From: Ructibacterium sp965146665
GTDB taxonomy: Bacteria > Bacillota > Clostridia > Monoglobales > Monoglobaceae
DNA: 64,000 nucleotides
Reading direction: 5' to 3'
Assembly (NCBI GenBank): GCA_965146665.1
Contig: CBCTHE010000004.1
Coordinates: 186,001 to 250,000 of the forward strand
Positions 26,406 through 34,671 of the stretch are shown here, piece by piece. The notes beneath the pieces were generated by a model. That model was not told where the DNA came from and searched no databases. It saw only the letters and a list, made by a program, of their open reading frames with translations. Within the stretch, counting starts at the first letter, position 1. Each line of letters opens with the position of its first letter. The position numbers and the translations under genes were made by a program.

Positions 26406-26768
26406 TTACTCATTCACATGCTCCATACCCTGACTGATGATGCGCTTTACATGGTCATCTGCAAGGGAATAAAAAATAATCTTCCCCTCCCGCCGGAATT
26501 TGACCAGCTTGCTGTTCTTCAGCACCCGAAGCTGATGTGATACAGCATTCTGGCTTACCCTGAGCAGCTGGGCCATATCGCCCACACAAAGCTCCGTCTC
26601 CATGAGGATATACAGAATCTTAATCCGCGTGGAATCCCCAAACACTTTGAACAGCTCCGCAAGATCATACAGAGTTTCATCCGGGGGCATCCGGCCGGTG
26701 ACCCGTTTCACCGTGTCGTCGTGGACCCGTAAAAATTCCCCGCGTTCTATCTCTTTTTCGTCTGCCAT
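26406..26768 (-). CDS. ArsR/SmtB-family metal-sensing repressor, predicted zinc sensor
   Basis: Winged-helix repressor of 120 residues. ELCVGDMAQLLRVSQNAVSHQLRVLKNS is the DNA-binding region. The last helix has D-D-H, ten residues, then H-V-N-E: this reproduces the alpha-5 ligand spacing D-x-H-x10-H-x2-E of SmtB, a zinc sensor. ATG 26768 (MADEKEIERG) is preferred to 26786. A TGAA-N6-TTCA operator lies 20 bases upstream. It controls the HMA protein and ATPase genes downstream. Confidence 0.93.
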   Translation of the reverse strand: MADEKEIERGEFLRVHDDTVKRVTGRMPPDETLYDLAELFKVFGDSTRIKILYILMETELCVGDMAQLLRVSQNAVSHQLRVLKNSKLVKFRREGKIIFYSLADDHVKRIISQGMEHVNE

Positions 26769-26787
26769 AACCAAACATCCTTTCATC

Positions 26788-26801
26788 TGAACATCTATTC
26801 A
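26788..26801 (-). promoter_or_regulatory. SmtB/CadC-type operator before the metal-efflux operon
   Basis: TGAA-CATCTA-TTCA, the core inverted repeat of SmtB/CzrA-type operators. An upstream TTGACA (minus strand, about 26825-26830) and AT-rich -10 region place it over or just after the transcription start. Confidence 0.75.
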
Positions 26802-26940
26802 CATGTTATCATATTATATGTCTATTGTCAACAAAATTCTATCGTCTTATGTGATAAAAACACAAGAATTTCGCCGCCGCGTCCGGGCAGATTTCACAAA
26901 ACCCGCCGCATATCAGCACAGAATTCCGCTGCTGAAGTGC

Positions 26941-26978
26941 AAAAAAGCCCGCGGCAGTGATTTGCCGCAGGCCTTTTT
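26941..26978 (-). terminator. Terminator of the spoIID-queA-tgt operon
   Basis: AAAAAAGCCCGCGGCA (26941-26956) pairs with TGCCGCAGGCCTTTTT (26963-26978) with one mismatch; on the minus strand it ends in a T run just after the tgt stop. Confidence 0.85.
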
Positions 26979-27003
26979 GAATTCAGTTATTTGAAGAAAC
27001 CTT

Positions 27004-28134
27004 TTAGATTCTCTGGCAGAGCACATCCACACGCTCTTTTTTATATGCAGCAAACCTGTCCTCATCCAGCGCATTTCGGATTTCCGCCATAAGATTATTA
27101 TAAAAGTAAAGGTTGTGAATGACCGCAAGACGCATGGCCAGCATCTCCTTGGCCTTGAACAGATGCCGGATATAAGCCCGTGAGAAATTCCGGCAGGCGG
27201 GACAGTCACAATCCGGGTCCAAAGGCGCCGGATCCCGCTCATATTTGGCGTTCCACATATTCAGAATTCCCTGGGAGGTGAAGATGGTTCCATGCCGTGC
27301 GTTCCGGCTGGGCATAACGCAGTCAAAAAAGTCCACGCCGCGCTCCACCGCCTCCAGAATATTCACCGGTGTGCCCACGCCCATGAGATACCTTGGCTTG
27401 TCCTTTGGCATGTACGGTTCCACCGCCTCTATGACACGGTACATTTCCTCTGTGGATTCGCCCACAGCCAGACCGCCGATGGCATAGCCGTCAAGTTCAA
27501 GGTCCGCGATCTGCTTCATATGCTCAATCCGCAGATCGTCATAGGTACTGCCCTGATTGATCCCAAAGAGCATTTGATTTGGGTTCACGGCGCCTTCCAG
27601 GCCATTGAGGCAGGCGAGCTCCGCCTTACAGCGTTCCAGCCAGCGGACCGTACGCGCCGTGGAATCCCGGGCATAGGCCTTTTCACAGGGATTTTCAATG
27701 CACTCGTCAAAGGCCATGGCAATGGTGGAGCCCAGATTGGACTGGATTCGCATACTCTCCTCCGGCCCCATAAAAATCTTACGGCCGTCAATATGGGAGG
27801 AAAAATAAACGCCCTCCTCCTTGATATTGCGGAGCTTTGCCAGAGAAAACACCTGGAATCCGCCGCTGTCTGTCAGGATCGGTCGGTCCCAGTTCATGAA
27901 TTTATGAAGACCGCCCATGTCCCGCACCACCTGGTCGCCGGGCCGCAGATGCAGATGGTAGGTGTTGGACAGTTCCACCTGACAGCCGATTTCCTTGAGG
28001 TCAAGGGCGGTCAGGGCCCCCTTGATGGCCGCCGCAGTTCCCACGTTCATAAAAACCGGGGTCTGGATGGTCCCATGGACCGTCTCAAAGGTCCCGCGCC
28101 GGGCGGTCCCGCTTTGCTTAATCAGTGTGAACAT
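27004..28134 (-). CDS. tgt: tRNA-guanine transglycosylase
   Basis: Exchanges G34 for preQ1 in tRNAs with GUN anticodons (queuosine pathway). The 376-residue TIM barrel has the LTDSGGFQVFSL catalytic region, GGLAVGE, the second Asp in VDFFDCVMPSRNARHGT, and the zinc site CDCPAC...H. ATG 28134 has GGAAGGAGAG upstream, located inside the end of queA (17-base overlap), so translation is coupled. Confidence 0.96.
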   Translation of the reverse strand: MFTLIKQSGTARRGTFETVHGTIQTPVFMNVGTAAAIKGALTALDLKEIGCQVELSNTYHLHLRPGDQVVRDMGGLHKFMNWDRPILTDSGGFQVFSLAKLRNIKEEGVYFSSHIDGRKIFMGPEESMRIQSNLGSTIAMAFDECIENPCEKAYARDSTARTVRWLERCKAELACLNGLEGAVNPNQMLFGINQGSTYDDLRIEHMKQIADLELDGYAIGGLAVGESTEEMYRVIEAVEPYMPKDKPRYLMGVGTPVNILEAVERGVDFFDCVMPSRNARHGTIFTSQGILNMWNAKYERDPAPLDPDCDCPACRNFSRAYIRHLFKAKEMLAMRLAVIHNLYFYNNLMAEIRNALDEDRFAAYKKERVDVLCQRI

Positions 28135-29167
28135 GACTCTCTCCTTCCAGATACATGGCGTCTCCAAAGCTGAAGAACCGGTATTTTTCATTTACCGCCG
28201 TCTCATAGGCATGGAAAATATGCTCCTTTCCCGCAAAGGCGGAAACCAGCATCAAAAGCGTGGATTCCGGCAGGTGGAAGTTGGTGATCAGACAGTCCAC
28301 CGCCTTGAAGCGGTAGCCAGGATAGATGAATATATTGGTCTCACCCGTCTCGGGCCGGACCATTCCGTTTTCATCCGCCACCGTCTCCAGGGTCCGGACC
28401 GAAGTGGTCCCCACAGCCACAATCCTTCCGCCTCTCCTCTGGGTCTCGTTTATGACCGCGGCCGCTTCCGGGGAAATCTCATAATGCTCGGTGTGCATGA
28501 CGTGCTCTTCCACATGCTCGGCCGAGACGGGCCGGAAGGTGCCCAGCCCGACATGCAGGGTCAGATAGGCCAGCTGTACGCCCTTTTGACGAATCTGCTC
28601 CAGCAGTTCCTGCGTAAAGTGCAGGCCGGCTGTGGGTGCGGCGGCAGAACCCTCAATTTTGGAATACACGGTCTGGTACCGTTCTCTGTCCTCCAGCTTT
28701 TCCTTGATATAGGGCGGCAGAGGCATCTCGCCCAGCCGGTCTAAAAGCTCCTCCCATACGCCCTCATACGCAAACCGGACGATCCGCTTGCCGTCCTCCG
28801 CCACTTCCAGAACCTCCGCCCGGAGCAGGCCGCCGCCAAACTCAAAGCGGCTGCCCGGCTTTGCCTTTCTGCCCGGTTTGAGAATCACCTCCCATGTGTT
28901 GAGGTCGATCCGTTTCAATAACAGGAATTCAATCCGCCCGCCGGTTCCCTCCTTCGCGCCGTAAAGCCGCGCGGGAATTACCCTTGTGTTGTTCATGACC
29001 AGGCAGTCCCCCGGCCGCAGATACGCGGTGATGTCCCGGAAGTGCCGGTGCGCAATCGCTCCGCTCTCCCGGTTCATAACCAAAAGTTTAGACGCCGTTC
29101 TGTCAGAGAGCGGCGTCTGCGCGATCAGTTCCTGTGGGAGATCATAATAAAAGTCCTTTGTCGTCAT
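28118..29167 (-). CDS. queA: S-adenosylmethionine:tRNA ribosyltransferase-isomerase
   Basis: Transfers the ribosyl moiety of SAM to preQ1-tRNA, giving epoxyqueuosine. The 349-residue protein shows FYYDLPQELIAQTPL at the start, NNTRVIPARLYG, AAPTAGLHFT, HVGLGTFRPV and TNFHLPESTLLMLVSAF. It is followed directly by tgt, which acts one step earlier, and preceded by spoIID (27-base gap). Confidence 0.97.
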   Translation of the reverse strand: MTTKDFYYDLPQELIAQTPLSDRTASKLLVMNRESGAIAHRHFRDITAYLRPGDCLVMNNTRVIPARLYGAKEGTGGRIEFLLLKRIDLNTWEVILKPGRKAKPGSRFEFGGGLLRAEVLEVAEDGKRIVRFAYEGVWEELLDRLGEMPLPPYIKEKLEDRERYQTVYSKIEGSAAAPTAGLHFTQELLEQIRQKGVQLAYLTLHVGLGTFRPVSAEHVEEHVMHTEHYEISPEAAAVINETQRRGGRIVAVGTTSVRTLETVADENGMVRPETGETNIFIYPGYRFKAVDCLITNFHLPESTLLMLVSAFAGKEHIFHAYETAVNEKYRFFSFGDAMYLEGESHVHTD

Positions 29168-29194
29168 AAAAATCTCCTTAGTATTTTATACGGT

Positions 29195-30574
29195 TTAATA
29201 CGCGTTTTCCAAATTGGTGCCCAGGAAATAGTGCCGGAGTATCTCCAGATAGCTATACCCCGCCTCCGCCATTCCCTTTGCGCCGTACTGGCTCATGCCC
29301 ACGCCATGGCCCCAGCCTGTCCCTTCAAAATAGAAGCTGGTATTCTCCCGGGGCTCCGCGCTTGTGACCTCATAGGTCTCCTGGTATTCACCGTTGGTCA
29401 CATAGAGAATGTTGTTCTCCAGCGTGGCCCTGCCTGCGGCCGTGAGCATCACCATCTTGTTAATGGGCTGTTCCGCCGAATCCGTGCCGTCTGTGGTATG
29501 TATTCTGGGGGCTGTCTCGCCGCCCTCTCCATCGCCGGAAACCGTGAACATCTGGCTCTTTGTGACCGTGTTGAACAGCGTCCGGCATGCTTCGCGCTCA
29601 AAGGTCTTGGAGCCGTTGGTCCCGGTGACCTCCATCCGAAGGACACGGCCGTTGGGCGTATATTCCAGCACCTTGATATGGGTCACGTCGCCCACGTCAT
29701 AGCCCTTGTTCCGCATGATGGCCGAAGCCTCATCACAGGTGAGGGAACCAGACCACTTTCCGTTGGGGATGTTCTCGGTATCCTCGTAGGAATTGTCTAC
29801 GCTCACAAGATAGGGCAGGCTATTGCCCCAGACGTTCTCGACATCCTCAGTGGCCGGCCCCATGGATGCGGCATAATAGAGCTCGGCCAGCTCGCCGTCA
29901 TAAGTCAGCACCTGCCGGGTGGTCTCATCCACCGGCGCGTAGGAGCCCTCCGCCTCGAACTTGGTCCCGGCATAGGCCTGGCAGTCCACACTGCTGCACA
30001 GGTCAAAGCCCTGGCTGGCATGCTTGTCCAGATTGTTCACAGCATAATTCCGGGCGCAGACCGCCTGCGCTTTCAGAGCCTCTTCGGGCCAGGTCGGGCT
30101 CATTTCCCGGGAAATCACGCCATACAGATAATGATCCAAAAATACGACATTCACAATGGTCAGAGCGCCGCCGTCCGCAATGCAGTTGATACCGCCCCGG
30201 TATTCTACACCGTCCACGCTGAGCTTCTGGTCCATGCCAGAGGCACGCGGCAAGATTCCCGCGCTTCCGCCGCCCGTATACAGGACATTTCCCGCGGCGT
30301 CGGTCACGTTCACCGTGTTCCCATCGCCCGGCCGGACCACAACAACCGTCTGATCCGTCTCAGTCTGATATCCGAAATCACGCCCGTCATAGCTCCCCAG
30401 CTGAAAGCCCCAAACGGATTCCAGGGTCACGGTTTTCGGAGCGCTGTTTCCGTACAGCAGACCGACACGCACATAGCGGGGCAGATTATAGTCCGCGGCC
30501 GCGTTCATGGAAAAACAGGGCAGCAGCAGGAACGCGGCCACCACAAGAGAAAGCAATCGTTTCAATACAATCAC
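29195..30574 (-). CDS. spoIID: SpoIID/LytB-domain protein, secreted
   Basis: Lytic transglycosylase family protein that degrades peptidoglycan during engulfment. The first 27 residues form a signal peptide or membrane anchor (KRLLSLVVAAFLLLPCFS). The SpoIID domain contains YLYGVISREMSPTWPEEALKAQAVCARNYA and GTGWGHGVGMSQYGAKGMAEAGYSYLEIL. The start is uncertain: GTG 30574 or TTG 30565. At 459 residues it is longer than Bacillus SpoIID (about 340), so it may be the SpoIID/LytB paralogue rather than strict SpoIID; co-occurrence with spoIIIA supports sporulation. It heads the queA-tgt operon. Confidence 0.88.
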   Translation of the reverse strand: MIVLKRLLSLVVAAFLLLPCFSMNAAADYNLPRYVRVGLLYGNSAPKTVTLESVWGFQLGSYDGRDFGYQTETDQTVVVVRPGDGNTVNVTDAAGNVLYTGGGSAGILPRASGMDQKLSVDGVEYRGGINCIADGGALTIVNVVFLDHYLYGVISREMSPTWPEEALKAQAVCARNYAVNNLDKHASQGFDLCSSVDCQAYAGTKFEAEGSYAPVDETTRQVLTYDGELAELYYAASMGPATEDVENVWGNSLPYLVSVDNSYEDTENIPNGKWSGSLTCDEASAIMRNKGYDVGDVTHIKVLEYTPNGRVLRMEVTGTNGSKTFEREACRTLFNTVTKSQMFTVSGDGEGGETAPRIHTTDGTDSAEQPINKMVMLTAAGRATLENNILYVTNGEYQETYEVTSAEPRENTSFYFEGTGWGHGVGMSQYGAKGMAEAGYSYLEILRHYFLGTNLENAY

Positions 30575-30946
30575 AGCCTTTCTGATCCATACATCCTATC
30601 ACATTCCAAACCTCATGCGGCTCTTTTGCAGACGCATATCAATACAATGTTATCATACCATAAAGGAAATGGAAATTCCAGTCCTTTTTTCATATTATAG
30701 CTGTTTTCCATGAATTTTCTATTGCGGTTCCATTACATATCTGTAAACAATCCGGCGATTTTGCGTCATTTTCTCCGGGCCGCGGGAACCCGGCTCTGAA
30801 AATTCTGCCCCCTTTGTGAAAAACGCATGAAATTCTGCCGCAAAAGACCGTATTTCTGCCCAAAAAACATTTGACATCTCAGTTGGGTTCGCATATAATA
30901 TTTATACTAAGGATAATAGATTTGTGAACACAAGGAGGAAGTTTCA
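30575..30946. other. Intergenic region between spoIID and asd
   Basis: 372 bases between divergent genes. It contains the asd promoter (30871-30899) and an AT-rich stretch (about 30640-30720) with TATAAT/TATGAT-like boxes on the minus strand that could drive spoIID. I see no gene, tRNA or recognised riboswitch. Confidence 0.6.
30871..30899 (+). promoter_or_regulatory. Consensus sigma-A promoter of the asd-dapA-dapB operon
   Basis: TTGACA (30871-30876), a 17-base spacer and TATAAT (30894-30899), both perfect. The short leader to the GTG start (about 40 bases) leaves no room for a lysine riboswitch here. Confidence 0.88.
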
Positions 30947-32026
30947 GTGAAACAGTATAATGTTGGAATCATAGGCGCTACGGGCATGGTGGGTCAGCGG
31001 TTTATCACCCTGATGGAAAACCATCCCTGGTTCCGGTTAAAGCTCCTGGCCGCTTCTCCCAGAAGCGCCGGCAAGCCCTACAGCGAGGCCGTGGGCAAAC
31101 GCTGGGCCATGACCACCCCGATTCCAGACTCCGTCAAAGATATGGTAGTGTACGACGCCGCGGCTGACATTGACACCATCGCGGGGCAGGTGGACTTTGT
31201 ATTCTGTGCCGTTGACATGAAGAAGGATGAAATCCGCGCTTTGGAGGAAGCCTATGCAAAGGCGGAATGCCCTGTGGTCTCCAACAACTCGGCACACCGC
31301 CACACCCCGGATGTCCCCATGATCATTCCGGAGATCAACCCGGAGCACGCGGAGATCATTGACGCGCAGAAAAAGCGGCTGGGCACCAAGCGCGGCTTTA
31401 TCTCCGTCAAGTCCAACTGCTCCCTGCAGAGCTATGTTCCCGCCCTGCACCCGCTGAAGAAGTACGGCATCACCCAGGCTCTGGCCTGCACCTATCAGGC
31501 CATTTCCGGCGCTGGCAAAACCTTTGAAACCTGGCCTGAGATGGTTGACAATGTCATTCCCTACATTGGCGGTGAGGAAGAAAAGAGCGAGATTGAACCC
31601 CTGAAGATCTGGGGCAAAATTGAGGACGGCAAGATCGTGGACGCGGACTCCCCCTCCATCACCACGCAATGTCTGCGGGTCGCGGCCTCTGACGGACATA
31701 TGGCCGCGGTCTTTGTAAAGTTCGAGAACAAGCCCAGCATTGAACAGATCAAGGCGGACTGGAAGGCCTTCAAAGGCGCGCCCCAGGAGCTGGAGCTCCC
31801 CTCCGCACCCAAGCAGTTTTTGAATTACTTTGAGGAAGACAACCGCCCGCAAACCAGACTGGACCGGAATCTGGAGGGCGGAATGGCCGTATCCATGGGC
31901 CGTCTGCGGGAGGATTCCCAGTACGACTACAAGTTCGTCTGCCTGTCCCACAACACCCTGCGCGGTGCGGCGGGCGGGGCGGTTCTGATGGCGGAATTGC
32001 TGGCCGCAAAGGGCTATTTTGACTGA
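30947..32026 (+). CDS. asd: Aspartate-semialdehyde dehydrogenase, archaeal/fungal-type
   Basis: Reduces aspartyl phosphate to aspartate semialdehyde, the branch point to lysine/DAP, threonine and methionine. NADP-binding GIIGATGMVGQRFI starts the protein; the catalytic Cys is in KSNCSLQSYVPAL. The 359-residue length, the NCSLQ context and MENHPWF near the start match the archaeal/fungal branch, not the usual bacterial one. GTG start with AAGGAGGAA upstream. First gene of the DAP operon. Confidence 0.94.
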   Translation: MKQYNVGIIGATGMVGQRFITLMENHPWFRLKLLAASPRSAGKPYSEAVGKRWAMTTPIPDSVKDMVVYDAAADIDTIAGQVDFVFCAVDMKKDEIRALEEAYAKAECPVVSNNSAHRHTPDVPMIIPEINPEHAEIIDAQKKRLGTKRGFISVKSNCSLQSYVPALHPLKKYGITQALACTYQAISGAGKTFETWPEMVDNVIPYIGGEEEKSEIEPLKIWGKIEDGKIVDADSPSITTQCLRVAASDGHMAAVFVKFENKPSIEQIKADWKAFKGAPQELELPSAPKQFLNYFEEDNRPQTRLDRNLEGGMAVSMGRLREDSQYDYKFVCLSHNTLRGAAGGAVLMAELLAAKGYFD

Positions 32027-32259
32027 TTGAAAACACATGGGAAAGCAGTGCCGGGCGGGGCACAGCATCTCCGAAAACTGTCACACTCGGGGGGATTTTC
32101 CGGGAAAACAGCGGCAAGGCAGGAGCTTTTGGCTCTGGCCGGAAGTACCGGCACAAAGCGCGCTGTGACGCCATCTCTTAAAGCTTTTTTTGCTCCGCTG
32201 ATAAGAGATTTTTTGTTTAAAAATTTTTGCCGAGGCGGAGCGGCGGAATGGAGATTTTT
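32027..32259 (+). other. asd-dapA leader with possible attenuator
   Basis: Untranslated 233-base spacer. It has a hairpin GCCGG-AAGTA-CCGGC, then ATCTCTTA (32173-32180) pairing with TAAGAGAT (32202-32209) followed by six T, which looks like a weak terminator. GCTCCGC (32192-32198), within that loop, can instead pair with GCGGAGC (32235-32241) just before the dapA ribosome site. No core of a lysine riboswitch or T-box is visible. Confidence 0.45.
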
Positions 32260-33144
32260 ATGAAAACGCCTATTTTTACTGGTTCCGCGGTCGCAATCGT
32301 CACGCCCTTCACAGAAAGCGGCGTTGATTATGCCAAACTGGCGGAGCTGATTGAGTTTCATATTGCCAACCACACGGACGCCATTGTAATCTGCGGCACC
32401 ACCGGCGAGGCATCAACCATGCCGGATGCGGAACACAAAGAGGTGATCCGCTTTACCGTGGAAAAAACCGCCGGACGGATTCCAGTGATTGCCGGCACCG
32501 GCAGCAACGACACCGCCCATGCCATTGAACTGAGCCAATACGCAGAAGAGGCGGGCGCAGACGGGGTTCTCATTGTGGCCCCTTATTACAATAAAACCAC
32601 CCAAAAGGGCCTTTGCGCCCATGTGGAAGCCATCGCGGACAGCATCAGCATCCCCATTGTCCTTTATAACATTCCCGGACGCACCGGAGGCCTGGGCTAC
32701 AGCATTGAGACCTTGAAAAAGCTGTCGCAAATCCCCAACGTCAACTCCATTAAAGAGGCGACCGGGGACTTGAGCTTTGTGGCAAAGATCGCCGCAGAGA
32801 CCGATCTGGTCATCTATGCCGGGAACGACGATATTATCGTTCCGGTCATGTCTCTGGGCGGCCAGGGCGTCATCTCTGTTGTGGCCAATATTCTGCCCCA
32901 GGAAACCCATGATATCTGCGCCAAATTTACCGCGGGCGATACGGATGGCTCCAGAGCCCTGTTTTTAAAGCTGCTTAAACTGATCAACACCCTATTCATT
33001 GAGGTTAACCCCATTCCCATCAAGACCGCAATGAATCTGACGGGACTGCAGGCTGGGCCGTTCCGGATGCCGCTTTGCGACATGACCGACGCAAACCTGG
33101 CAGTTCTCAAACAGGTGCTGGCGGACTACGGCCTGTTGAAATAA
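32260..33144 (+). CDS. dapA: 4-hydroxy-tetrahydrodipicolinate synthase
   Basis: Condenses pyruvate with aspartate semialdehyde, the first committed step to DAP and lysine and, in sporulation, dipicolinate. The 294-residue TIM barrel shows GTTGEASTM, the catalytic Tyr in PIVLYNIPGRTG and the Schiff-base Lys in SIKEATGD. ATG 32260 is chosen (GGAG upstream, start MKTPIFTGSAVAIVTPF); an earlier in-frame ATG at 32227 would translate the leader. Confidence 0.97.
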   Translation: MKTPIFTGSAVAIVTPFTESGVDYAKLAELIEFHIANHTDAIVICGTTGEASTMPDAEHKEVIRFTVEKTAGRIPVIAGTGSNDTAHAIELSQYAEEAGADGVLIVAPYYNKTTQKGLCAHVEAIADSISIPIVLYNIPGRTGGLGYSIETLKKLSQIPNVNSIKEATGDLSFVAKIAAETDLVIYAGNDDIIVPVMSLGGQGVISVVANILPQETHDICAKFTAGDTDGSRALFLKLLKLINTLFIEVNPIPIKTAMNLTGLQAGPFRMPLCDMTDANLAVLKQVLADYGLLK

Positions 33145-33255
33145 CGTCCCATACCGGCACGCGAAGCTGCCTGACGGCAATTTGTTTCCCTTTGGAAGAG
33201 CGGGCCGGCGCGGATTCATTTCAAATGAAGAATTTTAAATAAAGGTGTGAAGCAA

Positions 33256-34014
33256 ATGATAAACATACTTTTGAGCGGCGCCAACGGAAAGATGGGGCAG
33301 GCCGTGACTCGTCTGGCTGAGGAATCGGACCAGGTTCAGATCAGCGCCGGCTTTGATATCAATACGGAACAGAAGGCCGGCTTCCCGGTCTATGACGACC
33401 TTTCCAGGGTACAGGAGCCTGTGGATGTCATCATCGACTTCTCCCATCCCGCCATGCTGGACAATATTCTGAATTATGCGGCGGAGGAGGATATTCCCGC
33501 GGTGATCTGCACCACTGGGCTCACAACAGAGCAGGTCTCCCGGATTGAGTATGAAGCGCAGAACATCCCCCTCTTCTTCTCGGCCAACATGTCGCTGGGC
33601 GTAAACCTGCTGATTGATCTGGTCTGCCGGGCGGCAAAAATACTGGAGAACAACTTTGACATTGAGATCATAGAAAAGCACCACAATCAAAAGCTGGACG
33701 CCCCGAGCGGAACAGCGCTGGCCATTGCCAACGCGCTGGCGGATACGCTGTCCTATCCCGCGGAATATGTATACGACCGCCATTCGGTGCGCAAAAAGCG
33801 TGATAAGCACGAGATCGGTATTCACGCGGTCCGCGGCGGAACCATAGTGGGCGAGCACGACGTACTCTTCGCCGGAACGGACGAGGTAATAGAAATCCGG
33901 CACGCGGCCGCATCCAAAGAGGTCTTTGCGGTTGGTGCAGTCCGGGCGGCGATGTTTTTGAAGGAACAGAAGCCCGGTCTCTATGCCATGAAGGATCTGA
34001 TCGCGGCACAGTAA
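33256..34014 (+). CDS. dapB: 4-hydroxy-tetrahydrodipicolinate reductase
   Basis: NAD(P)H-dependent second step of the DAP pathway. The 252-residue product shows LLSGANGKMGQAV, VIDFSHP, CTTGL and the catalytic EKHHNQKLDAPSGTA. ATG 33256 has AAGGTGTG upstream; a GTG at 33247 is in frame but lies on the ribosome site. The 111-base gap from dapA has no terminator. Confidence 0.97.
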   Translation: MINILLSGANGKMGQAVTRLAEESDQVQISAGFDINTEQKAGFPVYDDLSRVQEPVDVIIDFSHPAMLDNILNYAAEEDIPAVICTTGLTTEQVSRIEYEAQNIPLFFSANMSLGVNLLIDLVCRAAKILENNFDIEIIEKHHNQKLDAPSGTALAIANALADTLSYPAEYVYDRHSVRKKRDKHEIGIHAVRGGTIVGEHDVLFAGTDEVIEIRHAAASKEVFAVGAVRAAMFLKEQKPGLYAMKDLIAAQ

Positions 34015-34037
34015 ATATTTCTGAAGGAGGCAACATT

Positions 34038-34493
34038 ATGATTAAGACAATCACAGAGGTTGGATATCTGTCCGATGTGGCCCTGGTCACAATCAATAAT
34101 ATCCCTAATACCCCGCAGAATCTGGCGGCAATCCTGAACGAGATCTCTGACCGTCAGGTGACCGTGGATATGATCTGCCGCACCGCCCCCTACAAGGATA
34201 AGGTCAATCTCTCCTTCACCGTCCCCCAGGAGAGCCTGGCTGAGGTCGTCGGCGCCACAGCGGCTTTCAAGGCGCTGAGCCCGGAGATATCCACTGACAT
34301 GAACGGGAACAATACCAAGGTGATCCTGTCAGGCGCAGGCATGCGCAGTACATACGGGGTGGCCGCCGAACTGTTTCAGGTGCTCTCTGACGCGGATATC
34401 TCCATCAAGCTGATCACCACAGCCGAGACAGAAATTTCATGCCTGATTGATATCAAGGACATTGAAAAGGTCAAGTCACTGCTATCCGAATAA
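34038..34493 (+). CDS. Stand-alone ACT-domain protein, aspartokinase beta-like
   Basis: Protein of 151 residues made of two ACT repeats, with VALVTINNIPNTPQNLAAILNEIS in the first and GVAAELFQVLSDADISIKLITTAETEISCLID in the second. It looks like the regulatory C-terminal part of aspartokinase without the kinase domain. AAGGAGG precedes the ATG. As last gene of the asd-dapA-dapB operon it probably binds lysine or another aspartate-family amino acid, either as a partner of an aspartokinase encoded elsewhere or as an independent sensor (inference). Confidence 0.85.
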   Translation: MIKTITEVGYLSDVALVTINNIPNTPQNLAAILNEISDRQVTVDMICRTAPYKDKVNLSFTVPQESLAEVVGATAAFKALSPEISTDMNGNNTKVILSGAGMRSTYGVAAELFQVLSDADISIKLITTAETEISCLIDIKDIEKVKSLLSE

Positions 34494-34550
34494 TCGGCCA
34501 GCGTATCGGCATCGGCCTCTGTGCCCTGGAGAAAGAATTAGGAATTCATA

Positions 34551-34590
34551 AAAAACACCTTCCACGGCTGCCGCCATGGAAGGTGTTTTT
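34551..34590. terminator. Bidirectional terminator of the DAP operon and the giant hydrolase
   Basis: Perfect 14-bp arms AAAAACACCTTCCA (34551-34564) and TGGAAGGTGTTTTT (34577-34590), loop 12 bases, T/A runs on both strands. Confidence 0.9.
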
Positions 34591-34671
34591 GTGATTCAAC
34601 AGATTCTTTACATCTCGTCCGTGCATGAAAACAGCGTTTAAGGTACACGCCGCCGCGCCCGCACAACGGTG

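Noticed and set aside
29042..30700. 552-codon plus-strand frame opposite spoIID
   Set aside because: Opposes a well-supported SpoIID gene; no domain and no ribosome site.
32027..32259. Lysine riboswitch before dapA
   Set aside because: None of the conserved L-box core segments could be found in the leader, and the leader before asd is too short.
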